Assembly (NCBI GenBank): GCA_003247135.1
Contig: QKAW01000030.1
Location: forward strand, 1-64,000
DNA from: Spirochaetales bacterium
Lineage (GTDB): Bacteria; Spirochaetota; Spirochaetia; DSM-2461
Direction of reading: 5' to 3'
Length of the DNA stretch: 64,000 bases
Position numbers and translations under genes: made by a program
Notes under the pieces: generated by a model
What the model was told of the DNA's origin: nothing
What the model saw: only the letters and a program-made list of their open reading frames with translations
The model's database searches: none
In this document: positions 26,156 through 34,553 of the stretch, in pieces
Layout of the letters: every line of letters starts with the position of its first letter
Numbering within the stretch: the first letter of the stretch is position 1

Positions 26156-26902
26156 TTACTCGATTTTAAATGCTTTTTTTCTGAATTTTTCAATTACCCC
26201 TTCGTCTTTAAGTTTTTTTATCTCTACTTCAAGTTCTTTTACCATACCCGCATTTTTCTTATGCACATACATATATAATGGAACTTTATCCAGTACACCA
26301 ACCTGTTTAATTCCATCACCAAGGGCAGGTTCAGAAATATTAATAATACCCAGTATAGCGTTTAAATCATCAACATATATATCTACTCGACCTGTTGTTA
26401 TTAATTTAAGACCCAGTTTTACCTCGGATACATCAATTATATCTTTTAATGGAGTAGTGTTTTCAAGATTTATCTTTGCCATCTGCATACCTCTAGGATA
26501 TGCTACACTTAAATTCTTCTCTTTTATATCTGCCCAGCTGTTTATAATTAGATTGCTGTTTATACTTGAGAAAGAAGCAACGGTCATGTAAAAAACAGGT
26601 TCCTCGACTCTAATAGTATTAGGGTATATTTCAGAATATTCATAAATTCTCCCAGGTTCACCATCGATCTCCCCCCGACTTAGCATAATACTCGCCCTGG
26701 CAATAGGCATTGATTTAAAATCTACATCTATATCTAAATTATTAAAAATTTTAGTATAAACATCAACAATCCATGTATAGTATGGATCACTCTCTGGCCT
26801 GTTTATCCCAATCAGGAATTTATCCGATTCTGAACCATTTGCGAATAGAACTAAATTAAATATAAATAATTGCAGTACAACTAAAGAGAGATTTCTTTTC
26901 AT
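26156..26902 (-). CDS. extracellular solute-binding protein, family 3
   Basis: 248 residues with a signal peptide (about 1-22, ending LFANG). The body resembles amino-acid-type binding proteins (SBP_bac_3): FDFKSMPIARASIMLSRGEID is represented by SMPIARASIMLSRGEIDG near residue 65, then EEPVFYM, and DIYVDDLNAILG. Divergent stand-alone members like this often serve as sensors for chemoreceptors, not for uptake. No permease or ATPase adjoins it. It is convergent with the activase gene, the two stop codons touching. TATAAT ends 7 bases before its ATG without a ribosome-binding site. Ligand unknown. Confidence 0.75.
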   Translation of the reverse strand: MKRNLSLVVLQLFIFNLVLFANGSESDKFLIGINRPESDPYYTWIVDVYTKIFNNLDIDVDFKSMPIARASIMLSRGEIDGEPGRIYEYSEIYPNTIRVEEPVFYMTVASFSSINSNLIINSWADIKEKNLSVAYPRGMQMAKINLENTTPLKDIIDVSEVKLGLKLITTGRVDIYVDDLNAILGIINISEPALGDGIKQVGVLDKVPLYMYVHKKNAGMVKELEVEIKKLKDEGVIEKFRKKAFKIE

Positions 26903-26908
26903 ACTGCA

Positions 26909-26914
26909 ATTATA
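26909..26914 (-). promoter_or_regulatory. -10 box 7 bases before the solute-binding protein start
   Basis: A perfect TATAAT on the minus strand ends 7 bases before the ATG at 26902, with no Shine-Dalgarno sequence and no clear -35 box. Leaderless geometry. Confidence 0.4.
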
Positions 26915-26936
26915 TATTAATTTTTAATTAATTGTA

Positions 26937-28364
26937 TTATTTTATAATTTTATATACAACTGTCTCGGTAAATGGAACTGATTCAGGTTTTTTGATTGTT
27001 AAAACCGACTCTTTCTGTTCCCAATTTACCTTTTCATCACTTCCGAGAGTAGTAATATTTCTAATTTTTCCATAAGAAGCAAGGGATAAGTTTACTGAGT
27101 TTATATCAGCTGTAGGCACACCTAGAACAAACAGGTATAGCACATCCCCTTTTGTCGTAAATCTTATATCCTTTTCAGTAAAATCCTTCTGTTTATCTTC
27201 TGAGAAATGCCCCTCTATAACCTCTGTTGGCCCCTCTCCACTTATTGTAAATGGTCTGGTTCCGTAAATTGCTTCACCGTTTACCTGTAACCAATCCCCT
27301 ACTCTATAGAGAATTTTTTTAGCCTCTTCTGGAATTGTTCCATCGGCTTTTGGACCAACATTTAATAGTAAATTACCGTTTTTACTAACAACATCTACTA
27401 ATGAGTGAATAACTCTAAATGGCTCTTTAAATCTGGAGTTTTCCACATAACTCCATGATTCCCACTCCATTTTATCATCGTTCTGCCAAACAAAATCCCG
27501 AACTTCAGCCATTCGACCACACTCTAAATCTTCAACAGCTGTAGATTTAGGGAAGTCTTTAAATTTATATGTTACAATAACTTCCTGATTGTTTTTATCA
27601 CCACTGCTGTAATAGTGATCCATCATTCTTTTACGGTGTTCTTCACTAATTATCTCTGTTCTGTTATCAAAATATACCAAATCAGGCTTGTATAAATCTA
27701 CAACTTCATTTACTTCATCGCACCACTGTCTGGAGAATCTTTCTGTTGGCATTGGTATTGGGTGGTTTATCTCCTCTTTCTGCCTAAAGGCACTAATTGG
27801 TGTAACCTCTCCATATAAATCGAAATTTTCCGGTTCGGAACTGTCTGCCATAGGGTCATTTGATGAGTACCAGCCCCACTTCCATTGGTGGTGGAATGTA
27901 GCAATAAACTTCATTCCTCTCTTTCTGATCTCTTTTTCCATTAAACCAACAATATCTTTTTTTGGTCCCATATCTGCTGCATTAAATCTGTTTATTTCAC
28001 TATCCCACATAGCAAAACCATCAGCATGCTCTGTAACAGGTCCTCCATATTTAGCTCCTGCCCTTACCATTATATCTGCCCACTCTGCAGCATTGAACTT
28101 TTCGGCCTTGAACATTGGAATAAAATCCTTATATCCAAATTTACTTAATGGCCCATAAGTCTCCTCATGGTATTTTTTTAAATCCAAACCATGATGACTT
28201 GGAGTATTTCTATACATATATGTTGAGTACCACTCATTATCATAGGCAGGAACGCTGTAGGGGCCAAAATGAAAATAAATTCCAAACTTAGCATCTCTAA
28301 ACCACTGGGGGCACTCTCTTTCAAGATTTGACCAATCTAACTCAAATTTTCTTCTAAATTCCAT
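26937..28364 (-). CDS. alpha-L-fucosidase, glycoside hydrolase family 29
   Basis: 475 residues. The N-terminal barrel begins WFRDAKFGIYFHFGPYSVPA (20 residues from position 21) and continues NEWYSTYMYR, the GH29 hallmark. The catalytic nucleophile is Asp233 in DLVYFDN; GPKADGTIPEEA and LLLNVGP are further family landmarks. A small C-terminal beta domain completes the usual two-domain layout. There is no signal peptide, so it cleaves alpha-L-fucosides from imported oligosaccharides in the cytoplasm. GAGGAAA precedes the ATG. A palindrome lies over its promoter, and a divergent AraC gene is the likely regulator. Confidence 0.93.
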   Translation of the reverse strand: MEFRRKFELDWSNLERECPQWFRDAKFGIYFHFGPYSVPAYDNEWYSTYMYRNTPSHHGLDLKKYHEETYGPLSKFGYKDFIPMFKAEKFNAAEWADIMVRAGAKYGGPVTEHADGFAMWDSEINRFNAADMGPKKDIVGLMEKEIRKRGMKFIATFHHQWKWGWYSSNDPMADSSEPENFDLYGEVTPISAFRQKEEINHPIPMPTERFSRQWCDEVNEVVDLYKPDLVYFDNRTEIISEEHRKRMMDHYYSSGDKNNQEVIVTYKFKDFPKSTAVEDLECGRMAEVRDFVWQNDDKMEWESWSYVENSRFKEPFRVIHSLVDVVSKNGNLLLNVGPKADGTIPEEAKKILYRVGDWLQVNGEAIYGTRPFTISGEGPTEVIEGHFSEDKQKDFTEKDIRFTTKGDVLYLFVLGVPTADINSVNLSLASYGKIRNITTLGSDEKVNWEQKESVLTIKKPESVPFTETVVYKIIK

Positions 28365-28399
28365 TGTTTCCTCACTTAGTGTAAGATAAACCCACTTTT

Positions 28400-28427
28400 A
28401 TAATATTGGTATAGATAATCTATACAA
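28400..28427 (-). promoter_or_regulatory. promoter of the fucosidase gene
   Basis: On the minus strand TTGTAT (28422-28427), 16 bases and TATTAT (28400-28405). The -35 box and spacer overlap the palindrome at 28409-28425. Confidence 0.5.
28409..28425. promoter_or_regulatory. perfect 17-bp palindrome between fucosidase and AraC genes
   Basis: GTATAGAT, a central A, and ATCTATAC are exact inverted repeats. The palindrome overlaps the fucosidase promoter and lies just upstream of the -10 box of the divergent regulator gene (28446-28451). It is probably an operator. The binding protein is not known; AraC proteins more often bind direct repeats. Confidence 0.6.
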
Positions 28428-28464
28428 ATTTATATGTAAAATTGATATAATATATCTAGAGCTT

Positions 28465-29262
28465 ATGGAAAATCTTAATTTACGCCTTCTGAAGGGTGGC
28501 TTTGACAAGTGTGAACAGTACTGGAATATGAAGTTCAGTAACGGTGAAAAGTGTTATAAAATATACTTTATTACAGATGGTTATGCTGAAACTGTTATTA
28601 ATGGTGTTAAACACAAACTTGAAAAGGGAAATATATACTATATGGACACCCACAAGCTGGAAGAGAATATATGCCCCGATTATATTGATATGTTCTGGGT
28701 TCATTTTATTCCGGATTCCCTCTACTTGAATATGCATATTATAAAACTAAAAGATTTTGAATCCTGGAGGTTAGATGATCCAGCTTTTTTAGACTTTAAT
28801 CTACAATGTATTCCTGATTTTTTTGAAGGTGACCACGGTATAGATGTTGCATGTTCAATACAGTCAATACTGCTTAAATTTTTATCAAAAATGTTAAGTG
28901 ATCAGAAGGATAAACTCTCCAGTTTGCCCTATAGCAAGTATTTACAGCTTTTGCCAGCAATTGAGTACATGGATGATAAATATATAACAAATTTAAGCCT
29001 AAAAGAGATAGCTGAGAAAATTTTTTTAAGTCCCGAGTATTTTTTACGTCTCTTTAAAAAAAGTTTTAATATTACTCCACATCAGTACATTCTTCATAAA
29101 AGGCTAAATGAATCCTGTAGTCTACTAACAAGAACAAGTTTGTCAATTGAAGAAATATCCAGTAGTGTTGGTTTCTGTAATCAGTTTTATTACTCTAAAA
29201 TGTTTAAGGCCCATTTTAATATAACACCAAACAACTACCGGAAATCCAAGTTAATGCCTTAG
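28465..29262 (+). CDS. AraC-family transcriptional regulator
   Basis: 265 residues. The N-terminal part (about 1-150) is a cupin-like sensing domain (EKCYKIYFITDGYAE, then KGNIYYMD). The C-terminal 100 residues form the double helix-turn-helix: LKEIAEKIFLSPEYFLRLFK, then IEEISSSVGFCNQFYYSKMF and the NITPNNYR end. It is divergently transcribed from the fucosidase gene and probably controls it in response to a sugar. No ribosome-binding site precedes the ATG; TATAAT lies 14 bases upstream. The stop codon overlaps that of the convergent nitroreductase gene by 4 bases. Confidence 0.88.
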   Translation: MENLNLRLLKGGFDKCEQYWNMKFSNGEKCYKIYFITDGYAETVINGVKHKLEKGNIYYMDTHKLEENICPDYIDMFWVHFIPDSLYLNMHIIKLKDFESWRLDDPAFLDFNLQCIPDFFEGDHGIDVACSIQSILLKFLSKMLSDQKDKLSSLPYSKYLQLLPAIEYMDDKYITNLSLKEIAEKIFLSPEYFLRLFKKSFNITPHQYILHKRLNESCSLLTRTSLSIEEISSSVGFCNQFYYSKMFKAHFNITPNNYRKSKLMP

Positions 29263-30089
29263 ATTATGTTAACCTTTAAATCCTCTCTGATTACTCGTTT
29301 TTTATAATCAAGTTCTGGATAACCAACTACAAGAGTACTGTAAACCTTGTTCTTTTTAGGGATTCCTATTTGCTTTTTTAATTTTTTGTTGGCATTTAGC
29401 CCTCTGGTAATAAAACCGTTAAAACAGGTTCCAAGTCCTAAAGTTACAGCGTGAAGACTTGAGTAAGATGCCTGAATATTACAATCCATATCCGGGGTGG
29501 TTGACTCTGGGGATGCGTGAAAAACAACTACTAAAGGAGCATTGAATGTTAAAATATCCTTACCCTTGGGTGTCCTCTGCAGTGCTTTTTTATAGCTAAA
29601 CATCTTTTTGCATTTGTCTTTCCCCATAATTAACCTTACAAAAATATAGGTTACAGGGTTAAAAGCAAGCTTTGTCAGTTTTTTAAAAAATTCTATTGTA
29701 TCTACAGCAAAACCGGAGATAAAATCTCTATCTTTAAGCACTGTAACAAAAGTTTTTTGGGAATTAGTTCCTGTCGGGGCATACTTCATTAGATCCAGAA
29801 ATCGAGCTAATGTCTCATTATCAATTCCTTTTTTACTGTAATTTCTTATAGATTTTCTGGTATAAATTAAATTTTCAAAATTACCCGGAGTTATATTGTG
29901 GGGTTCAATAAACTCCCCTATTTTATCATCCTGGGTTACAGCATCTTTAGGGCACACAGCAACACAGTGGGAACAACCCATACATCTGTGCTGCCGTACT
30001 GTATACTCTTTTGGTTTAATTGCATTAGTAGCACAACTCATTACACAAAGTTCACACTTAATACACTTACTCTCATCTATTTTAATCAT
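29259..30089 (-). CDS. ferredoxin-nitroreductase fusion protein
   Basis: 276 residues. The first 55 hold two 4Fe-4S ferredoxin motifs (CIKCELCVMSCATNA and CMGCSHCVAVCP). Residues about 75-270 are a nitroreductase-family FMN domain starting RKSIRNYSKKGI, with YAPTGTNSQ in the flavin-binding region and LGTCFNGF later. This fusion type is common in anaerobes, where it probably reduces nitro or quinone-like compounds or enones with ferredoxin electrons. The natural substrate is unknown. GGAGAG precedes the ATG, and a consensus promoter lies upstream. Convergent with the AraC gene. Confidence 0.88.
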   Translation of the reverse strand: MIKIDESKCIKCELCVMSCATNAIKPKEYTVRQHRCMGCSHCVAVCPKDAVTQDDKIGEFIEPHNITPGNFENLIYTRKSIRNYSKKGIDNETLARFLDLMKYAPTGTNSQKTFVTVLKDRDFISGFAVDTIEFFKKLTKLAFNPVTYIFVRLIMGKDKCKKMFSYKKALQRTPKGKDILTFNAPLVVVFHASPESTTPDMDCNIQASYSSLHAVTLGLGTCFNGFITRGLNANKKLKKQIGIPKKNKVYSTLVVGYPELDYKKRVIREDLKVNII

Positions 30090-30116
30090 TTTCTCTCCGC
30101 TCTTATATATCCCTAC

Positions 30117-30145
30117 AAAATAAGTAGAGTATAAAAAATTGTCAA
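30117..30145 (-). promoter_or_regulatory. promoter of the ferredoxin-nitroreductase gene
   Basis: On the minus strand TTGACA (30140-30145), 17 bases and TATTTT (30117-30122), with GGAGAG and ATG downstream. Confidence 0.7.
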
Positions 30146-30155
30146 GATGATTTTA

Positions 30156-31197
30156 TTAAGTGTAGGATTCTGTCTTGAATCTATGAATAATTTTATCCAT
30201 TATGTCAACAATCTCTCCCATTTCAGCAGAAAGATGATTAACCTCAGTCATTGAGTTGGTAACATCGTTAGTTCCTGATGCAATCTCGCTCATACCTGAT
30301 AATACTTCACTTGAAATTCTACTTAAATTCTCTACTGACTTATGTATACTGTGTGCATCATTCTCCATTGAGTTTGAGTGTTCTTTTACATTTGTTGATA
30401 CATCATTTAATATAATCATAGCTTCTAAAATTTCTTCCCCCCCTGTTGATAACTCAACTGTAGATTCGGATATTTCATTTAAAGCTTCTGATACATGGCT
30501 AATATTGTCGTAAATATTCTTAATAATTGCTGTTGTATCTCTTAATTTATCACCGCCACTTATTACAGTTTTTACAAGATTGTCTGTATTAGCTTTTTTC
30601 ATATTAGCAATTTTAGATACATCATCTATAAATACAACCATCTGGTGTACTGATGCTGTGGACTGTTCTACAGAACTTGTTTGATCTGCTATTAGGCTAT
30701 CAAGTTTATTTATTCTATCTAAGATATTATTAACACTACTTGTGGTATCACCTACAATAACATCCAGTTTACTAGTTTGACACTGTATACTTTCAGTATT
30801 AGAATTTATCTCATCTACACGGCTACTGTATGCTGATTTTTTTGAAATTAAACTATATACATGAATGGTATTAATAGATTTTTCCAAAGGAAATTGGGAA
30901 TTTTTAAGAACAAAAACTTTAGTTTCATTCTGGAAGAAGGGTTCTGAAAATATATACAGAGATCTTCTCTCCTGGTCATCATAAGCTCCTGGACAAAAAT
31001 CTATATCCCCAGTCTCCAGCATTAACACTCTTCTTTTCCATGGAACATCTTAAATAGTAGCCTTTGTTCCCATTCTTTTAGCAAGTTCATTCATCATATC
31101 ATATGCAATGCCTTCCAAAGCACCTGTTTTTTCATTGTGAATCTCCCTTTTTTTTATTAATGTATTAAATTGCAATCTCTAGAATTCTAAAAGTAAA
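30156..31197 (-). pseudogene. decayed chemoreceptor with solute-binding sensor domain
   Basis: The frame can be followed from about 31197 to 30156 but is broken three ways. The N-terminus has no signal peptide or start. Homology begins at KTGALEGIAYDMMNELAKR (SBP_bac_3 type). An in-frame TAA at 31050-31052 interrupts it just before DVPWKRRVLMLETGDID. After the sensor part, the chemoreceptor signalling domain runs through VHQMVVFIDDVSKIA and then jumps from TTAIIKNI to NEISESTVELSTGG. The roughly 90-residue hairpin tip ([18 protein letters not shown] in intact receptors here) is absent. Without the tip it cannot couple to CheA/CheW. The downstream 290-codon frame could still be translated but is probably not functional. 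Confidence 0.85.
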
Positions 31198-31280
31198 TAA
31201 ATAGTTTTTTTCACAATGATAAAAAAGTTTAGTATTATTATGAAATAGGACTATTAATAAATATAATAAGGATCTAATTT

Positions 31281-32207
31281 ATGAAAAATAAATATATAGA
31301 TTTAAAAAGAGTAGAGTTCATTATAACAAATAAATGCAGTTCAAAGTGTATACACTGCTCAAATATTGACAATAAAAATACAAATAGAGTAATTGATGAA
31401 GTTACAACGAAGGGCATACTTGATTCTGTCGTTAAAAACTACAAAATTGATTCTGTTATGACTTTTGGAGGAGAATCTCTACTCTATCCAGAGATTACTA
31501 CTTCAATATTTAAATATGCAAAGGATTTAGAAATTCCCAACAGGCAATTAATTACTAACTGCTACTGGTCCAAAAATATAAAGCGAATAAATGAAATTTG
31601 TAGTATGTTAGTCGATTGCGGAGTTAATGACTTATTATTGTCAGTAGACTCATTTCATCAGGAATATCTGGATTTTGAAATTGTAGATTATACTATAAAT
31701 AAATTGTCAAAATTAAATTTTAAAAGTATAAAACTTCATCCTTGCTGGTTTGAATCTAAGGATTCACAGAATAAATATGATATTCAAACTAACAACTTCC
31801 TGAATCAACTATCAAAATATAATATTGAAATTAGTCAAGGTAATATACTGTTTCCAGCTGGTGCTGCAATTACAAATTTTCCAGATAAATTCAAAGCTCT
31901 AAAGGATATTAATGAAATAGTATGTGGATCAATGCCATATACAGATAATCCACAAATGGTTGAATCAATATGCGTTAACCCCGATGGAAAAATTGGAGGG
32001 CTGTGTTATGGAGAAGATATGTCAATTACTGATTTTTTAGATTCTTACAATCCTTTTAGTGACAAGTTGTTAAATTCTTTTCTGACTAATGGCATTGAAG
32101 AGTTAAAAAATATATTGGTACAGCAAAATGTAGACTTTAATATTGAAAATTACTATTCAACATGTGATGCCTGTAAAGCCTTAAGAAAAAGTTTAAATAT
32201 TGTGTAA
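31281..32207 (+). CDS. radical SAM protein with C-terminal cysteine cluster
   Basis: 308 residues. The radical SAM cluster CxxxCxxC is formed by Cys19, Cys23 and Cys26 (NKCSSKCIHCS). TFGGESLLYPE is the SAM-binding GGE region. Five later cysteines (215, 231, 242, 295, 298), with CVNPDGKIGGLC and CDACK, resemble the auxiliary-cluster (SPASM or twitch) end of peptide- or protein-modifying enzymes. I cannot name the substrate, and no precursor peptide gene is apparent nearby. AAGGA lies upstream of the ATG. It is followed after 166 bases by a beta-barrel-like protein gene and an S41 peptidase gene in the same direction. Confidence 0.8.
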   Translation: MKNKYIDLKRVEFIITNKCSSKCIHCSNIDNKNTNRVIDEVTTKGILDSVVKNYKIDSVMTFGGESLLYPEITTSIFKYAKDLEIPNRQLITNCYWSKNIKRINEICSMLVDCGVNDLLLSVDSFHQEYLDFEIVDYTINKLSKLNFKSIKLHPCWFESKDSQNKYDIQTNNFLNQLSKYNIEISQGNILFPAGAAITNFPDKFKALKDINEIVCGSMPYTDNPQMVESICVNPDGKIGGLCYGEDMSITDFLDSYNPFSDKLLNSFLTNGIEELKNILVQQNVDFNIENYYSTCDACKALRKSLNIV

Positions 32208-32359
32208 TTTAAATTCTTGGTTTTACTATTGAACTAAGACTATATATTTTATATCGATATAAAAGCTCAATTTCTCAAAACATCATAATGTTGTTAAACA
32301 ATTTTCATTTTATGAATTTCACAATAAATAAATTTTGCTTGATATTAAGGTATTTTTAT

Positions 32360-32365
32360 TATAAT
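32360..32365 (+). promoter_or_regulatory. -10 box just upstream of the beta-barrel-like protein gene
   Basis: A perfect TATAAT ends 9 bases before the ATG at 32374; there is no ribosome-binding site. The 32208-32373 gap otherwise shows nothing except AT-rich sequence. Confidence 0.4.
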
Positions 32366-32373
32366 TTATACTC

Positions 32374-32922
32374 ATGAAAAAAGTTATTAAAATAAGTATT
32401 TTTATCATTTTTATATTAAGTCATAACATTATCTTTAGTAAAGAAATTCACTCTGGGTTATCAATACAGCCTGATATAGGAATATCACCACTACTTGTTA
32501 TCAATGAGAACTCTCTAGGGTACAGGATTAAGTATAATATTAATGATTTTTTGAATCTAGAGTCAACCACAGCAATTGGGCACTCTCTTTTATATTTAAA
32601 TTTTCAATTACGTCAGTGGTTTCATTTTTCTCAGGAGTTAGGACTAGGGTTTTATTTAAAACTTGGTCAAACAAATAATAATTATCATATACTTTCTATT
32701 GATCCAGGAATTTATTTATCATTTTCGCCATATTTATACACTCTTTATGGCCCATGTTTAAATATACGGTATGTTATAAAAAATAAGAATAACAATTTTA
32801 TTATAGAACCTATAAATATATTTATTAGACCTCTTTTTAGAGATACTGAATTTAATTACAAATGGCATTTCCAGACAGGTTTTAGATTCTCGTTCTTGTG
32901 GGGTACAAATGAAAAAAAATAA
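32374..32922 (+). CDS. probable small outer-membrane beta-barrel protein
   Basis: 182 residues with a signal peptide (about 1-22, ending IIFSK). The mature part is a series of alternating amphipathic strands rich in Tyr, Phe and Trp (for example LNLESTTAIGHSLLYLNFQL and GFYLKLGQTNN), and ends in an aromatic residue-rich strand (FQTGFRFSFLWG). This is typical of an eight-stranded outer-membrane barrel or autotransporter-like shell. I recognise no family. Its end overlaps the S41 peptidase gene by 14 bases, so the two are made together. Confidence 0.6.
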   Translation: MKKVIKISIFIIFILSHNIIFSKEIHSGLSIQPDIGISPLLVINENSLGYRIKYNINDFLNLESTTAIGHSLLYLNFQLRQWFHFSQELGLGFYLKLGQTNNNYHILSIDPGIYLSFSPYLYTLYGPCLNIRYVIKNKNNNFIIEPINIFIRPLFRDTEFNYKWHFQTGFRFSFLWGTNEKK

Positions 32923-34441
32923 TTATTATGTTGCAATTATGTGTTTATTAATAAACTCTTGCTCAATTATTTCTGATTTATATACAAATATGGATATTTA
33001 TAATATTAGTGAAAATAATCAGGATCAACTATTTGAAGATTATGATTATATGACTAAAGTCATACTAAGTTCAAATCCTCACAATTCAGCTATAAAAGAA
33101 ATATATAATATAGATGTTAACGAAGTTCTATCAGCGAATCGAACAAAAATTACAAAAGAAACAACTTCTGCAGATTTTTATGATATTATTGATAAAACTT
33201 TAGGACGCATTCATGGACACCACCTTTTTACAAATTCCAATGTGCCTGAAACACCACTAAATTATACAATTGACAGTATTTTAATTACAAAAATACAATC
33301 TTCAAATCAATACAAAAAAATACTTCCAACAATTGATTTAGATGGGTACTTTTGGTCAGACCTTAAAACTGAATATATCAATGGAAAATACTATAATATT
33401 AGAGATGAATATAAATTTGGTGATATAATCCCTGCAGGATCTGAATTCTATGCAATTGATGGAGAAAATATTCATAGTTATATAAATAATGAACTTTCAC
33501 ACTTTGATATGGCTTATGATCTAAATAATAATCATTTTTCAACAACCTCCTTTTTTTGGCTTACATTTATGGCAAATGAAGGATTACATAGTTTTTCTTA
33601 TATAACGCCGAACAAAGTTGAGGGTAAAATTGAGCGAGAAAACTTGTTATTCACCTCTGAGGAAATAAATAGAAGAGAAAAAACAAATATCTATCGTTCA
33701 AGTAATGTAAAATACTTTAATTCAAATAGAGTTTTATATATAAAACTTGATAATATGAAGCCTGAACTAAGTAAGTCAATTATTGACAATATAAAAAACC
33801 TTTCTCTGATCCCAGATGATATAGAGAGAATTATTATCGATATTCGTGATAATCCTGGTGGATCAGATAATGCCTGGCTAGATCTTATTACTTTTCTAAC
33901 AGGAAAGGAAATTTCTTATACGACTGAGTTTGGCATTAAAGATTCTAGCTTCTTACGTGAAAGACTACCAGACAGTTATTTTGCTGGTATTAAAAAAAAT
34001 ATTTCATTTTTAAATAATGAGGAGTTTATAATCACAAATCATATCGAAAAATTTCAACCTCCATTTAGCAATTTAGGCTTTAAAGGCAATATTTACATAG
34101 TTTGTGATAACATATATTCTTCATCTGGACAATTAGTAAAATATGCAGAACAGAATGATAATTTAATATCAATTGGAAGACGTACCAATAAATTTTTAGG
34201 TGCAGGAATTAATCCGCTTATTTTTACTTTGCCTAATAGTAAAATTAATTTTTCATTTGAACCATTAATTGATATGTCAAATTGCAGTAAAGCTATTGAC
34301 ATTCTTCATAGCTCTTTAGAAATTGAACTTAATCTAACGATTGATGATTTTATTAGACTTAACAGCTTCAGTGGAGATTATTCCTCTGAAGAGTATCTGT
34401 TTAAATATGACCCATTTATTATAGAAGTACTAAAACAATAG
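32909..34441 (+). CDS. lipoprotein S41-family (tail-specific) peptidase
   Basis: 510 residues with a lipoprotein signal peptide (LINSCS; Cys near 18). An N-terminal helical region holds TLGRIHGHHLF, which fits the His-containing segment of tricorn/IRBP-like S41 peptidases. The core contains IIIDIRDNPGGSDNAW (NPGG motif) and IYIVCDNIYSSSGQLV, where the Ser before Gly-Gln is the likely nucleophile. There is no PDZ domain. It would act in the periplasm on unknown proteins. The 14-base overlap with the barrel-protein gene and the upstream radical SAM gene suggest a shared, undescribed task. Confidence 0.75.
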   Translation: MKKNNYYVAIMCLLINSCSIISDLYTNMDIYNISENNQDQLFEDYDYMTKVILSSNPHNSAIKEIYNIDVNEVLSANRTKITKETTSADFYDIIDKTLGRIHGHHLFTNSNVPETPLNYTIDSILITKIQSSNQYKKILPTIDLDGYFWSDLKTEYINGKYYNIRDEYKFGDIIPAGSEFYAIDGENIHSYINNELSHFDMAYDLNNNHFSTTSFFWLTFMANEGLHSFSYITPNKVEGKIERENLLFTSEEINRREKTNIYRSSNVKYFNSNRVLYIKLDNMKPELSKSIIDNIKNLSLIPDDIERIIIDIRDNPGGSDNAWLDLITFLTGKEISYTTEFGIKDSSFLRERLPDSYFAGIKKNISFLNNEEFIITNHIEKFQPPFSNLGFKGNIYIVCDNIYSSSGQLVKYAEQNDNLISIGRRTNKFLGAGINPLIFTLPNSKINFSFEPLIDMSNCSKAIDILHSSLEIELNLTIDDFIRLNSFSGDYSSEEYLFKYDPFIIEVLKQ

Positions 34442-34520
34442 AGAATATTATCTTTATATATGTATTATTCAATAAAATTCACTACATATTATAGAGGATC
34501 CCTATATGTCAACATAGTTT

Positions 34521-34543
34521 AAGTATGCCATAAAGGCATACTT
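34521..34543. terminator. bidirectional terminator between S41 peptidase and sulfatase genes
   Basis: AAGTATGCC, loop ATAAA, GGCATACTT form a 9-bp stem. T-rich DNA follows on both strands (TTCATTTT and TTAAAC). Both flanking genes end here. Confidence 0.75.
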
Positions 34544-34553
34544 TTCATTTTAT

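Noticed and set aside
30156-31028. The 290-codon frame as an intact short chemoreceptor
   Set aside because: Clear homology continues upstream of the start through an in-frame stop, and the signalling tip is deleted.
32287-32376. A 29-codon frame between the radical SAM gene and the barrel-protein gene as a possible RiPP precursor
   Set aside because: No ribosome-binding site, composition is that of random AT-rich DNA, and it runs into the start of the next gene without a core-peptide-like end.
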